This document shows positions 11,291 through 23,695 of a DNA stretch of 64,000 nt, one piece after another. Source of the stretch: Morella rubra. Its lineage: Eukaryota; Streptophyta; Magnoliopsida; Fagales; Myricaceae. Positions within the stretch are counted from its first letter, which is position 1, and the number at the start of each line of letters is the position of its first letter. A program made the translations under genes and the position numbers. The notes beneath the pieces are model-generated. The model saw nothing but the letters and a program-made list of their open reading frames with translations. It was not told where the DNA came from and made no database searches. The stretch spans positions 20,168,874 through 20,232,873 of the forward strand of contig CM025851.1 of assembly GCA_003952965.2 (NCBI GenBank), written 5' to 3'.

Positions 11291-12362
11291 ATAAGTGCGT
11301 ACCTGAATCATTCTTCGTTCAGAATAGGATCTCTCTAACAACTTTTCTCTAAGAGTGTCTCCTGATGATCAGAGACAACAATAATGTTGAAGGTGAGAAC
11401 CTTATTGTCTTTCATCTCTATTTATAGACGTCCTAATCATCAAAGATGTCGTGAGACTGTTTAATTCCTCCTATTTCATATTAAGTTAACCATTCATTTT
11501 GGACTCGTATAAACCCATTTTCTTTAATTGGTTGTCACAAAGTGTGTGTAGACACTTTACAGAATATAAATATTTGAACACATCCAACCTGAATTAATTA
11601 CTAAGTAGTTCTATGACGGGGAGAGAGCCCATACATTATGGTTTGCCATTTTAAAAATACTAACAAAGAAAGAATGGACATGAAAATTGCACACTCATAA
11701 CCGGTGCATGTTTGTCTATGCCTTTAGGAGAGAGATACGATTCCCTGTGAAATTTCGTTAAATTTATCATGATTAATTTCTAAATAACGAAAATAATAGG
11801 GAAAAGAAAATCAAATATCATGGACATTATAGACCAATATCGTGTCAATGATTTTGAATTGATAATCAGACCTACCTGATAAGTCATGTGCTCATATTTT
11901 ACCCTCTCAAAAAACATCAATGACATTCAAGCGTTAGAAATTGATCTTGATTTGGATTTTTTTTTTTTTCTTTTGGCAGAGGTGGTTGTATTTGGTGTCT
12001 TAAGGGGTCATTCTTTTCCCCTGAATCATGAATAGGTAGCTAATATAGATGTTAGGTTATCTCAGGTAGGCTCTTCATATGTATCTTTGGTGGGGAATTA
12101 ATTAGAGAGGGCTTGCATCGCTCCCTAGACTTTATCCAGAGTTGGCTAATCATAATTCAAACTTGCTAGCTTCCATCAGTTGAAATCCGAGTTATAAACC
12201 CCATTAGTGCTTGTTCCAAAAGGTAAGGTGAAAGCTTTGGACCTTTGGTACATGCATCCATTCTACCAAGAGAGGAAAGCGGCACGTTAAAGGGAGACAT
12301 GGAGAATATAAATTAAACAAGCCCCCCCCACTTTCTGAAAGAAAGGAATACCGAATACAATA
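11291..12362. other. intergenic, nothing recognised
   Basis: AT-rich unique-looking DNA with only short frames. I see no domain, inverted repeat or RNA gene. Confidence 0.5.
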
Positions 12363-12548
12363 TGGCCGTTTGTTTACCAAAATTTTGGAGAATATTCTCA
12401 ATTTTGGAAATCTTTTGAATGTTAAAGTTTATTGGGGTTTGTAAAAAGTATGAAGTGTATGTGTAAAAATGTGAAGTTTATTGGTTTGTGAAATGTGTTT
12501 AGTGTGGTAAAAATTTTGGACCCTCAAAAAATTGGGCAAACAACGCTA
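12363..12548. mobile_element. small MITE-like element (GCCGTTTGTTTACC ends)
   Basis: The left end GCCGTTTGTTTACCAAAATT pairs imperfectly with the right end, where GGGCAAACAACGCT closes a similar inverted end. The interior is TTTGTAAAAAGTATG-like AT-rich sequence seen again near 39.6 kb and 45.3 kb. The target duplication is not resolved. Confidence 0.4.
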
Positions 12549-13522
12549 GCTAGTTGGAAACGCACACCAGCGTATTCCGTCCAAAACCTCTATAAAGTGA
12601 CCGCATACCCGTCAAGCTCTCAAGTTAGAAATTCGAGTAATATAAATTAAAATTATTTGTAAAAATAAAATTTGACTTTAGGTTTAATGGATGAGTTGAA
12701 ACTAACTAATGGTCAGCTAGTGTTGTCGTAATGGACTGGTCTAATGAACAGTAATTATGGTTCAAATTGGATATTCTGCGCTCCTATAGTCATGCCTAGC
12801 GAATTGCTAAGCTGCTTGCCCCAAATCTCAACTTCCCCAAAATCATCTTGCTACAAGAGTGATCAATTTAGTATCAAATAATTGCCTAATTTGCTACAAG
12901 AGTGATCAAAAGCTCCAGATACGTTTGGAGAATACCAAATGAAACTAAACACCAATTAGAACTTAATCATGATGATCTTGAGAACGTTAGAGATATAGCA
13001 GACTTCTACATGGATTCAGGTAGCACTTGCATAGATTTCACTCAAAAGTACGTAAATTGGAGGCCATCAGATCAAAAGAGTGTCTACTAAAAGGATTGGC
13101 TGTGCATCGAAGCTAATGGCATCATCTTCTTCGCGTGGGTCCCATTTATAATAAAATTATGATGATCTTTCAACACTTATTCTTTATAGAAAAATATAAA
13201 TTTTATTATTTGTATTAAAAAAAAAAAAAAGAAGGATAATACACGTAAGGTAAGCGTCGGACTTTGGGCAGTACTGATTGTTTAACTTCCTGGTACGGCA
13301 CGTAACAGAGACGCAAACTATTATCTAGTGAAAACTGGTTTTGGTCGTGCTATGACTTTGGACTCGGAAGGTGCAAACAGCTGGGGAGGATACCATTCGG
13401 GAGAGGCTGAATGCTGATTTAAAAGGTGATGCAGGAGATGAGCATTTCGCTGTATAAAATCACACGCATCCCACATGGGTATTTCCCACTTCAAATAGTA
13501 TTAAATTTGAAAACGCGGGATA
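12549..13522. other. intergenic, nothing recognised
   Basis: It contains a 62-codon frame at 12902-13090 with no recognised similarity and a 14-A run near 13220. No gene is supported. Confidence 0.4.
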
Positions 13523-13717
13523 ATTATTGATTACGGATAAATATAAAATTTATATGTAAAAATTGAATTAGTATATGTAATAATAAAAATATGAAATCAA
13601 TCTCTGATGAAAGATTGTAAATAAAAATGGAATCAAAAGAATTAATTTTATATTTTTATTATTACAAAGATTAATTCAATTTTCGAGGATATCAAAATCT
13701 GTCCTTGTTAATTATCA
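13523..13717. mobile_element. palindromic MITE (stem about 40 bp, weaker to about 80 bp)
   Basis: The arm at 13557-13595 (AAAATTGAATTA..GTAATAATAAAAATA) pairs with 13641-13684 with few mismatches. Weaker pairing extends outwards to about 13523 and 13717. The loop is about 45 bp. It lies some 600 bp upstream of the carrier gene. Confidence 0.55.
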
Positions 13718-13884
13718 AGTGCAAACCGGTAGGGATATGAAAGAGGAAAGATATAACCCTAATACGGACAGAAGGCGGCATATGAATAGAAATAGTAGCG
13801 TATCCCAACCCACCAGAGTGTGCTTTATTGTCAATCCTGCCTGTCCCTCACCATGACAAAGTTAACAGACTGACACCGTAACCC

Positions 13885-13898
13885 CTATAAAATATATA

Positions 13899-13900
<2 letters not shown>
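13885..13900 (+). promoter_or_regulatory. candidate TATA region of the carrier gene
   Basis: CCTATAAAATATATA stands about 400 bp before the ATG and runs straight into a (TA)n tract (13892-13944). Everything from about 13950 to 14302 would then be 5' UTR, or would hold an unseen leader intron. This is weak because the tract itself is TA-rich. Confidence 0.3.
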
Positions 13901-13934
<34 letters not shown>

Positions 13935-13944
13935 TATATATTTC
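13892..13944. repeat. (TA)n microsatellite upstream of the carrier gene
   Basis: Around 25 TA units with single interruptions. Length polymorphism here would lie in the promoter or leader of the carrier gene. Confidence 0.85.
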
Positions 13945-14302
13945 TATATAATGGCGTTGGGTGCAAGGCTTCTGGGTTACTACCTTCGAATCAGGGTTCG
14001 TTTCCCTTCCACCAGGAAAGCGACTGAGAGTCTCAGACGGAATATTTCAAGTTTTCTCACAGGCTGCGAGAGATAGATTGAGAAAGGGACAGAGAAGAGT
14101 ACCGAAAGGTTGTCTCGGAAACTCCATTTAACAACCTTGTTTATTAGTTCCCAAATTGTCTGAGAAATATAAACGGGCTTTCATCTATCTCAAGGACCGA
14201 CCATTTTCCCACCATTTCCAGAGAGGGACTAAAAGAAGAGAACAGGGAGTGTTTATAGACAGGATGTGGGAGCTTTAGAGAGGAAGCAGGGGGTTCAGAG
14301 GA

Positions 14303-17300
14303 ATGAGCAAGGAGGATGATGATGACCCGGAAAAGATGGAGTCGACAAGACCGTCTCGCCCGTACGCTTGGTGGACGAACTTTTACCGTGATCTGTTGGC
14401 GGGAGCGGTGATGGGCGGGGTTGTGCACACGATTGTGGCGCCAATAGAGCGTGCGAAGCTTCTGCTGCAGACCCAAGAGAGCAACCTGGCCATTGTCGGA
14501 GCCGGTGGTCGTAGGAGATTCAAGGGCATGTACGATTGTATCGCCGGCACGGTCCGAGAGGAAGGCGTTCTCTCTCTCTGGAGGGGCAATGGGAGCAGCA
14601 TTCTTAGATATTACCCTTCGGTCGCTCTCAATTTCTCGCTCAAGGTATATATTACTTAAAAATATCCTATTTTTTCTTGTTGGTCTATTGATCCTTTTCG
14701 TTAATTTCATTCCTTTTTTTTGGGTTAACTTCATTATTTTTTTGCGTCTGAATATGTGAAGTTCTTTTGTGTGTGAGATTAATGAATAGAAGTTGAACTG
14801 TTTGGTTTCAATGGGCTTCCCATCTCATACAGATTGGAGTTTCTCACAAATAGTTCCGCATATAACGTGACTGCTTAAATGCTTCGATGTTGAAATGGTT
14901 AGGTTACTATTTGAGACGTTAATTGTTACCCTATTAGAATTGTAGATTATATGATGCTGTTGACTACTCTTTCACGTCAGGTAGTGCTATGTGCGCATGT
15001 TTTAGCCTGTTTTCAATCGTAGCTGTAAAAATAAAAACATCTTTCCAATTGAAGTCGGCGGATCAATTTTGTTTTTTCTTTCTTGGCAATGTTGTGTGAA
15101 TTAGTAGTGAAAGATAGCAACTGTCCCGAATAAGTTATCATGTTTCATTTATTGTTGAGTACTTGAATGGTCCCCTGAAATGTACACCGACATGTTAACA
15201 AGATGGGATATGCAATCACCTTTCTCAAATGAACCCTAAAGTGTCTCTGATGAATTGGTCACTTGGATATGCCTTGGCTGATATATCTAAGGGGGAGAAA
15301 TACAAGGAACCATTATAACGTACCTACCTTGTAGTGATCCCAAGATGGTCTGTAAGATTGCTTATGTGAAATAGGATTTGAATTGGCATTGGTCTTCTCC
15401 TGGTGAAGACAAGACATTGAAATTGTGGGATTTGTTGGAGATAGGTGGGATGTTACCAGACTTGCCACAAATTTGACAAAGAAAGGTACAGGGACCAGGG
15501 GTATTTTAGTTTACTACTTGTGTGCTCAAAACCCTCCATTTTGCAAAGGAATAAGAACCTATCTACACTACCTGTTGAGAGTCACAGCGTAGATCAGAGA
15601 ACATTCCATGCTTTCACTATACCATCTTGAGGAAGAAGAATATATAAGTTGACACCTTCTGCCAAGTTGCTGTGTAACATAGTGTCCGACTGTGAGGTAC
15701 TAGTCCATTTACTCAGACACTTTGTATTGCTACATATGATTCACTCTCCATTTCGGCCATCATAGCAATAATTTTTTATTCTTCTGGTTGAGAAACTTAG
15801 ACTTTTTTATGTCCTACGTGTTTTGCTTATTGATGGAGTCAGGTTTTATGAAAGTTGTTCTTGTACTTATCAAAAAAAATGAAAGTTGTTCTCGTAAAAG
15901 GGTCTGGGCAGTTCTACTAAACAGCGTCATTTTACCATGTGTCAATGTAAGAGCTTTCTATCCTACCAAGGCTCTTGTCCCTTTCCAAGGTTCTCATTCA
16001 CCACATGGATACCACTTTTCGTCCTTTGTCCTTTAGTAGTGTTTTTTCCTATTTTCAGCTTTCTCTCCTTCGGTTGGTTTGCTTTGCTCTCTCTCTCTCA
16101 ATGTTTACTCACCTGTGAACTGTGCATCCATCATCTATCATGCGTTTTTTTTCTTCACAGTGTTGAGACCCTAGGATATTGCATGACCATTATAATCCCA
16201 ATCAACTCAAATTGTGATTTTCCTTTTGCATGATTAAAATGAAGGGGAACCGTGGTTGGGTCAAGGTTGAATTGCCAGCTTGTGATTTTTAAAGGTATAC
16301 TTCATTTACCTGAAGTCCGATTTTAGTTGTTTCCGATTTATGAGTTTAGTGTATTTAGAGTATAATGAGGTTGTTACTTAGGCTCGCCTTTCTAGACACA
16401 TGACTACATGTGACTTGCACCAATTTGTGGCTGGGAATATAAAGGATGTTACATGGTGGGTAAGGTTCAACTTTCTAAACACAGGTTGACAACCTAGACT
16501 CAATCAAAATCATATTATCATATGCAACTAACCCCGAAGTAAAAAAGCTATGATGGTTGAAATTGGTGGTAGATTACAATTTTCACTTCTGTAGGCTAAC
16601 AATCTTCCATAGTACTGATCCTAATATGTTCTTGTTAAGGAAAGTAGATTAGGGTTTGTGTTGTTATGGAAAGACTTGGCGCAGTTATGGTAATTGAGAA
16701 TTGGCATATGTGTAGTCATCTATGTTTTCTCTATATAATGAACGTGTGAAGGTGGAAGAATGTATCTCCTCCTCCTCTCTTCTGTGCAAATCCTTTGGTT
16801 TCTCTAACAGTTCTCATAGTGGAAAATGGTAAAAAAAAAAAATCAACTCCATAATGGGGAAAAACCCACAAAGTTTGTGAAGAAATTGCCTATCCTTCTA
16901 GTCATGTTACTTTTCCTTACTCTTTCTTGTCTCCCATTTAAAGTTCTCTACTGAACTCGTCTTTATAATGATACTGCATTCTGTTGTTGTATTATATGGG
17001 TATCAATGATGCTGGCATTTAGTGATCACTTGTACTACGTAGTTCTTTCTTGAGTGGGAGTAGAAAAAGGTACTGATAGCACTGGGAGGGGATGGTTAAG
17101 AGCCATGGTAAAGGATAAAGGTACATAGTTTGATAAACTTATTCATCAAAAAAAAACATAGTTTGATAAACTTGATGTAGAAAAGATATCATAGGTTATA
17201 TATCGTAGCCTTTTCATAGAAAGGTTATGGAGCAGACCCAAAGAAATTGGGAATTACGCTTCTAATCGGTTGAGATGCCTAGAAACAAAAGGATTCTGCT

Positions 17301-19748
17301 GATCTATTGGAGGGAAGGAATGATTGGTAGAGGATCTTCACTTACTTTGTCGAATATAGCGGAATCTAGTGGTCATGTCAGATTGAGAAGCAGAAATATA
17401 TAGGATTGACCCAGAGTGAGTAGGGTCTATATTCTGATCATCTAGTGTCAAGGAGATTACATATATAAGATTAAGTTAGAGTGTGATTGGTGTTAGGGGT
17501 TTATGTTTTGACCATTGAGTGTCAGAAGATCTACAGCAAGTTTACAAGTCCCCTAAATCTCTGCTTCTGGTAAATGATAAGGAAGGAACCATCAACTTAC
17601 AGTAAATCCATTGTCATGTCTGCTTTACCATGAGGTCCACTTTCTAACTTGACTCTCGTTAAAGACTTGAATATAGAATTTATAAATTTGCTTAATATAT
17701 AGTGAAATTGTAGATCATGTTCGAAGTCATGACAGATTATTTGTGAAGTGAAATTTGCTCAATATCTGAAGCGAATTGCAAATCATACCCGAAATGATTG
17801 CGGAATTCTGAGGAAAAAGCTATTAAAAAGTAGGTTTGAAGGTGGTTTGGGGTCAAATTGAACTTTGCGAAAATTTTGTGATTTATATGGATAGGTCAAT
17901 GGAACATATTAGGAGATACTAAATTCTCGACGGACAATTTCAGTTAATGAAAATTAGTATCTGGCAATACGAATTGTCTTTGGAGAAAATTTGAGAAAAG
18001 TCATATGCAGAGTGGACAGTGAAGGGACTAAGAATGAATTTGTGCTGGCCATATGTTTCCCAAGTGTAACTGAGCAATTTAGGAGTTGTAGGCCATATCT
18101 TTGACTTGTTGAATCAATCCTTTATTTCCTGTAAAGTTTCTCTTTGTCCCAAGGGCGAAAAGCGGTGACATTTTAATCGACTCTGGAAAGAGAGTAGGGT
18201 CAAGATTGATTTGAGTGGTTTAAAACATGTCTATAAAATGTAAGAAGGAAAACAGAAATGTTGATCGATAATAACAAATTAGGCCTCGTGGACTAATGGT
18301 CGTAACCTATGAATCAGTGGGAGTTACCCCTAGTCACGATGGCATGGAAAGAGAACATTTGGGTGTTGAGAACTACTATGGAGATGGAGAGTCATTGGTG
18401 TCAGTTAGTTGAGTTACGCGTCATGTGGAACTTGACAAAATCCTGATGAGAATCTAAAATAATCTTTTGAATTAAATATCCCAGAATTTCATTTGGAAGT
18501 CTGAAAACCTGGATAATTTTTGGTGCACTAAAGAAGATGGCTAGGGACATAATGAAGGACGATTTAGGTTTGAAGTTTCAAGCTAGTGAGATTGGAAGAA
18601 TTACCTTTTCTTACTGTCTGGTTTGGTTGGTGCATGTATCAGTGTTTTGTGCAAAGTTGGGAGCCAAAGAACTTGATGGCAACGCAGATAAATATCCTTT
18701 ATTCCCAGATGGCACGGAATAGTATTTCAAGATATAATATGATTGATTTGTCCTAGTTCTTTGATAAAATCAAAATTTTAAACTTGTGGAAGATGGAACT
18801 TTCAATGAGAAGTATGTCAGGGAATCAGTCCTTTCTCTCTCTTTCTATCACCCAGTTACCCTTGACTTGTGTCTACTACTCCCCCCAATAAGCCACAAGG
18901 ATATTGGTACACAAGTATCCATACATGGTGAGGGAGATTTGTACATGAAGTGTTTCTACAGACCAAACATGCTAAACATATCTAAGACTTGATTGAAAAT
19001 TAAAAACCAGTTTCTCATTTAGAATAGGGTAGATATGTACCTGAAGTGGTCACTTAATTTCAAGTTATAATGATTACAGACTCTTTACACTTTTTTTTTT
19101 CCTCTAATTCCACAGGATCTCTACAGAAGCGTGTTAAGAAGTGGAAAGTTTGAAGACGTTCATTTTCTGTCTGGTGCATCTTCCAATTTTATTGCGGGGG
19201 CTGCAGCTGGTTGTACAACTTTGATCTTAATATATCCTCTTGATATTGCACACACCCGTCTTGCTGCCGATATTGGGAAGACTGAAGTTCGCCAATTTCA
19301 AGGCATCTACCATTTCTTGACTACCATATTCAAAAAAGAAGGGGTTCGAGGAATTTATAGGGGGCTTCCTGCCTCTCTACATGGGATGGTTGTCCACCGC
19401 GGCATCTATTTTGGAGGCTTTGATACAATAAAAGAGATACTGTCAGAAGAATGCAAGCCTGAGTTGGCATTGTGGAAGCGATGGGTGGTGGCTCAGGCAG
19501 TCACGACATCTGCAGGGTTGTTGTCATATCCATTGGATACAGTTCGGAGGCGGATGATGATGCAATCTGGCTTGCAACAGCCTATGTACCATAACACCCT
19601 GGACTGCTGGAAGAAGATTTATAGGACAGAGGGGTTGCCTTCATTTTATCGTGGGGCTCTTTCAAATATGTTTAGGAGTACTGGTGCTGCTGCTATATTG
19701 GTCTTATATGACGAGGTGAAGAAGTTCATGAATTGGGGTAGACTGTAG
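14303..19748 (+). CDS. PM-ANT1: ADP/ATP carrier family protein, PM-ANT1-like (two exons)
   Basis: Exon 1 is 14303-14644 and exon 2 is 19116-19748, joined in phase 0 across GT...AG, giving 324 aa. Three mitochondrial-carrier repeats are visible: PIERAK at residues 47-52, PLDIAH at 155-160 and PLDTVR at 253-258. The last leads into RRRMMM (258-263), the signature of adenine nucleotide carriers. RYYPSVALNFSLK (102-114) and RGLPASLHGMV are also typical. The sequence matches, from memory, the Arabidopsis At5g56450 product, described as a plasma-membrane adenine nucleotide carrier rather than the inner mitochondrial ones. It lacks the long cleavable N-terminal extension of mitochondrial AACs and starts with an acidic MSKEDDDDPEKM. 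Repeat 2 has His where most carriers have Arg/Lys, as I recall for this subfamily. It should exchange ATP/ADP across a membrane; location is inferred. No breaks are seen. Confidence 0.9.
15848..15892. mobile_element. retroposition scar: 17-bp A-tailed insert with 14-bp duplication
   Basis: ATGAAAGTTGTTCT occurs at 15848-15861 and again at 15879-15892. Between them lies TGTACTTATCAAAAAAA. The form (direct repeat, few bases, A-tail, direct repeat) is that of a SINE or LINE insertion truncated almost to its 3' tail. Confidence 0.55.
17123..17173. mobile_element. retroposition scar: 15-bp A-tailed insert with 18-bp duplication
   Basis: ACATAGTTTGATAAACTT at 17123-17140 is repeated exactly at 17156-17173. 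The 15 bases between them are ATTCATCAAAAAAAA. The inserted tail resembles that of the scar at 15862-15878 (both end AT-CAAAAAAA), suggesting the same retroposon family. Confidence 0.55.
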
Positions 19749-20056
19749 TAGAAAACTATGTGGGTCGGTCATTTGATCTTGACCGAGTTTAAAGTAGATT
19801 AGAATGACCCTGTGAGAATTATATATTCAGAAAACCTTGGGCATACAGTAACCTGTAAGATCAGTAGTGACATTCATTTGCCACTTTGCTTTTTGAGATT
19901 GGCAATTCACTCCATTTTTTGTTTAAGCAAAATAAAAGAGCAGATGTTAATCTGATTTGGAAGTTGCACTTCATTGTATACTAAATGAATTAGGTGAGGG
20001 GAAAAAGGAGATTAGATGGGATATTCCGGGAAGCATGTAAAGCAGCAAAAGCCAAA

Positions 20057-20088
<32 letters not shown>

Positions 20089-20688
20089 CACAACAAAAAT
20101 CATGTGCCAACACCGGAGGATGTTGGGGGAAAGAGGGGGGACAAGGAGGGCCAGGCCCGCCTTGGCTTTCTCAAATATCTCTACCTAGCTTCCTGTTGTG
20201 GTGACTGTGAGATTGATAAACACAGAGAAGGCTTCACTGTTATTGGCTCCCACATTTTTCTTCCTCCTAAACTTCTCTTCAAATGAATGATGGTTTTAGC
20301 TGGTTGTATTATATAATTGACATCAATTAATTCGACACTTAGAAGACACACACGTGGACAGAGGGTTAGATAAGGTTAGTGATAGGTAGAGAGATGAGAA
20401 ATAGTAGATAGGCTTGTGACCTTTTGCCATATTGACATGTGATATCCATGCTATTGCTACTACTTCTACCTACAAACACTAGTATTTATTATATATCACT
20501 TGGAACTGCCACTTATATATTAATATACGGCTCGGTTCTTAATAAAGATTTTAGGTGAAGATGTTGGGGTACATATTTCATGCCTGAAGTGCCACACTAC
20601 TACCATTTTCTTCCTTGAGAGCTCAAAATAAAATAATGAACAACTGAACTATATATGTTCAGGCGACATGATATGTACCGGAAACTTC
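19749..20688. other. carrier 3' UTR and intergenic DNA
   Basis: The 3' UTR probably ends near 19940, where AAATAAAAG and T-rich sequence lie. A (GA)n tract follows at 20059-20088. No gene is supported in the remainder. Confidence 0.45.
20059..20088. repeat. (GA)n microsatellite
   Basis: About 14 GA units downstream of the carrier gene. Confidence 0.85.
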
Positions 20689-21381
20689 AGCCTCTGTTTG
20701 GATGGGTTAAATAATTTTTTGTTGAATTTTTTTTTTATTAGAGGTAGTGTAAATCTTATTGAAGTTCTTGAAAAAGACGTTGGAGTCCATGAAAAGACGT
20801 TGAAATTTGTAAAAAATTAGAAATTAAAAATTAAAATTTTTTATTGGGTTAAATATATTTTTCACCCAAAATATAGTCATTCGCATTTTGCTTTCTAAAC
20901 TATCAATTTTGAGACATTACACTTTCAAACTACCAATTACAGTCACATTACACTCTAAGATTTAGGGGATGTTCGTTAAATATATAATTTTCGTTAAATT
21001 GAACTAAGAATTAGACAAAGAAAAAAAAAAAGAACCATGTGCCTTGTATCTATTTTCTTTAGACAAGATACAACAAAATTACCATTATTCTTTTGAGTTG
21101 TTTTCCTTTTTTTCTTGTTTGTTCTGATTTTTTCATTTTGCCTCTTCGCTCACCTTTTTTTCTAGTCTAAAGGTAGATACAACGCACATGATTCATGTTT
21201 TGTCCAATTTTCGATTCAATTTAACGAAAATCATATATTTATGGTGCAATATGACGGTCATCGATAGTTCGAGGATGAAATGTTTCAAATTTAATAGTTT
21301 TAGATGTACAGTGTGAATGACACAATAATTTATAGATGAAAAGTGCATTTAACCCTTTTTTATGCTAATCAAACAGAGGCT
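20689..21381. mobile_element. outer MITE with AGCCTCTGTTTG ends, hosting another MITE
   Basis: AGCCTCTGTTTGGA at 20689 and its inverted counterpart TCAAACAGAGGCT ending at 21381 bracket the 510-bp element at 20846-21355. The outer element itself would be about 175 bp of AT-rich DNA. No target duplication is clear. Confidence 0.45.
20846..21355. mobile_element. 510-bp inverted-repeat MITE, Mutator-type (9-bp duplication)
   Basis: The ends begin GGGTTAAAT, and the arms pair over about 170 bp at each side (GGGTTAAATatattTTTCA.. against GGGTTAAATgcacTTTTCA..). Flanks TTTTTTATT (20837-20845) and TTTTTTATG (21356-21364) match at 8 of 9 bases, the length expected for Mutator-like elements. It has no coding capacity. 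It could fold into a long hairpin if transcribed. Confidence 0.7.
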
Positions 21382-21436
21382 ATCTGTCGAGGTCAAGCCC
21401 AACTAGGGGAACAAGAGAGTCTTTGCTTGTATCAAG

Positions 21437-22088
21437 TAGGGGTGAAAATCGACCCCTCAGTTAGGTTTAAACCCCTGGCAGACAACCGAACCGAGGTGGT
21501 CGATTTCTGAAAAACAAGGGCCGACCACCAAGCCAAAGTCTCGCTAGACCAACCTCAATCGGTTTCAGTTGGTGTTCGGTCAATTTGGGCAATGTGAGCA
21601 AGGAATTAGGAGAAGAAGAAAAACTCAAAAGAGACGAGCAACCACTAAATCACAACCAATTCCACTGAAACCCAAATCGTAGCAGTTAATAGACACACAG
21701 AGAGAGAGAGAGACGACGTCGACGGCCAAGAAGCACTGCAGCAGGCTGCTAAGAGAGGAGAGAGACAACGGCTGAGATGGGAGAGGGGAGAAGATAAAAA
21801 AACCCTGAGGGAAAATTTGTAAAGGGGTGAGGTTCAGAACAAAGAGGGAGAGGGGGATATTAGGATAGGACTTTTCAAAAAATATAAATAAATAAATATT
21901 TAATGGGTCGGTACAGTTCTGTCTCGATGAGCTGAACCCCCAGAATCGAGGGCCAAACCGACCCTATTGATTTTCAAAGAAACTAGATTGACAGCCGAAC
22001 TGAGCGTTTCCAAAACTGAGCCGACCCTGTCAATTTCGATCGATTTTTGTCGGCCTGGTCAGTTTCGGCCCATGATTGAACATCCCTA
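21437..22088. mobile_element. 652-bp non-autonomous hAT element
   Basis: The left end is TAGGGGTG and the right end CATCCCTA, an imperfect inverted repeat of the hAT type. The 8-bp flanks GTATCAAG (21429-21436) and ATATCAAG (22089-22096) match at 7 of 8 bases. Subterminal regions are rich in GACC/GGTCGG and CGAACCG motifs on both sides. There is no transposase. Confidence 0.8.
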
Positions 22089-22096
22089 ATATCAAG

Positions 22097-23140
22097 TACT
22101 TGGGGTATATAATCTTGTACCATTACTTCTGAAAAGCAAAACCCTTCTTTATTGAATAACTTAAACCAATGAAGTGAACAAATAGAGCCCTATAAAATAT
22201 ATTTGGAAACCCAATTTGATCGTTCCCTAAGTAGTAAAGTTGGAAACCCAATTTGATTAGATTCTATGTAAATTGGCATACCTAACTTTTGTCACCCACT
22301 AAGCTTAATCTTTCCTTTTGTGGATGCCCATTTGGAATACTTCCCCAAAACATACGAGAATACGTGGTAGGGAATGCTGTCCACGGAGCTCGCATTCAGC
22401 ACTTTTGATGCAAAAGGGGTGGAACGCAGAGGAGAGGAGAGGAGAGGAAAAAAAAAAACAAAGAAGAAGAAGAAGAGGAGGAGTGACGTGTGCTTAACTC
22501 CATACTGCTACGCGTTGACGGGGGGGAACTCAGTGGACAGTTTGCCATGGAGGGATCTCGGGGAGGTGTTAACTGAGTGAAAGTAAAGCCCTAACAAATG
22601 GGGGTTCAGCCAAATTCATTATTAATCACTGGGGAATGTGTTTTGGGAAAGAAAAGAACAAATTAGTGGGATCCCCACCACAGAAGCCAAGCCAACCATG
22701 GCTACTCCCCACACCAAGAAAAAGAGGGCAGATTTTAGAGTTGTTTATTGCCCCTGCGTAATCAAAGAGCTGGCTTTCGGGACTTTTAGACTCAAAATTC
22801 TTTTGGACTAAACGACACCCAAAAAAACCCTGCCATTAAGGAACTCTCAGTGGGGCACTTATGTTGTCCAGTTCCCATAGATTTTCTTTGTACTACACGC
22901 AATTTTTTTTTTAGTTTTTCTAGTGTTGTCTAATAGACGCAAGACAATCTACCTTAGTATATTCTTTTTTTATTGATTGATTTATTTATTATTCTTTAAT
23001 TATGTGTAGCAAGAGCCAATGGGAGACACCGAGGTTGGGAACCCTTTACCTGCTGGTAACCCTTGTAAAAATTTTATTTACAGATAGAATACAGTATATG
23101 AATTTTATATTATCTAATTGAATTAAATTTTGAGGGAAAT
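22097..23140. other. intergenic, nothing recognised
   Basis: Mixed composition with a GA-rich run near 22430-22470. No domain or RNA gene is seen. Confidence 0.4.
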
Positions 23141-23144
23141 ATAA

Positions 23145-23695
23145 AACTATTATAATTTTTTACACTTTGCAGTTTGCACCATAAATAATCATTTTCAAGA
23201 CATTTCACTTTCTAATTATCAGTATTAAACATTTTATACCTTTTGTCAAATTGTTAAACTAAAATAACGATAATGTTCTTAATCTATTCTGTATATATTG
23301 AAGATATTGTTGTAAATTTATTAAATTCTCGAGAGTATTATTATAGAACAAATGGTGCAAAGTACCTAATATTAGTAATGGGTACAAATAGCCACTTCCA
23401 AGACATTGCATTCTCTAATTATCAATATTAGATATTTTGCACACTATATTAAATTGTTAGATTAAAATGACGACAATGTATTTAATTTACTTTGTATATA
23501 TTATTGTAAATTTATTAAATTCTCATGGATATTATTGTAGGACAAAGAGTGTAAAGTGTATGATATTAATAATTGAAGAGTATAAAAATGTCTAAAAATT
23601 TGACTGATAATGTTAAATGTTTAAAATCAGTAATTAGAATGTCCAATGTCTCGAGGATATTAATTCAGACTGAAAAGTGAAAAATTTATATAGTT
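23145..23695. mobile_element. inverted-repeat MITE with internal ~203-bp tandem duplication
   Basis: The left arm (..TTTTACACTTTGCAG..) pairs with the right arm (..CTGAAAAGTGAAAAA..). Inside, the segment starting at about 23196 is repeated from about 23399, including TTGTAAATTTATTAAATTCTC in both copies. It is related to the elements at 20846, 24225 and 25001. Confidence 0.5.

Larger units (their letters stand above)
14645..19115 (+). other. 4471-bp intron of the carrier gene
   Basis: The donor GTATAT follows LNFSLK. The acceptor is a long T/C tract ending CACAG before GATCTCTAC (DLY). The intron holds two tiny target-duplication scars (15848-15892 and 17123-17173). It also has stretches around 17640-18420 with the look of old gypsy LTR sequence, which I cannot assign. 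The short frames inside it have no recognised domain. Confidence 0.85.

Noticed and set aside
14144-14734. 196-codon minus-strand frame
   Set aside because: Lies antisense over exon 1 of the carrier gene and its leader; the sense strand has strong carrier homology and a proper splice donor.
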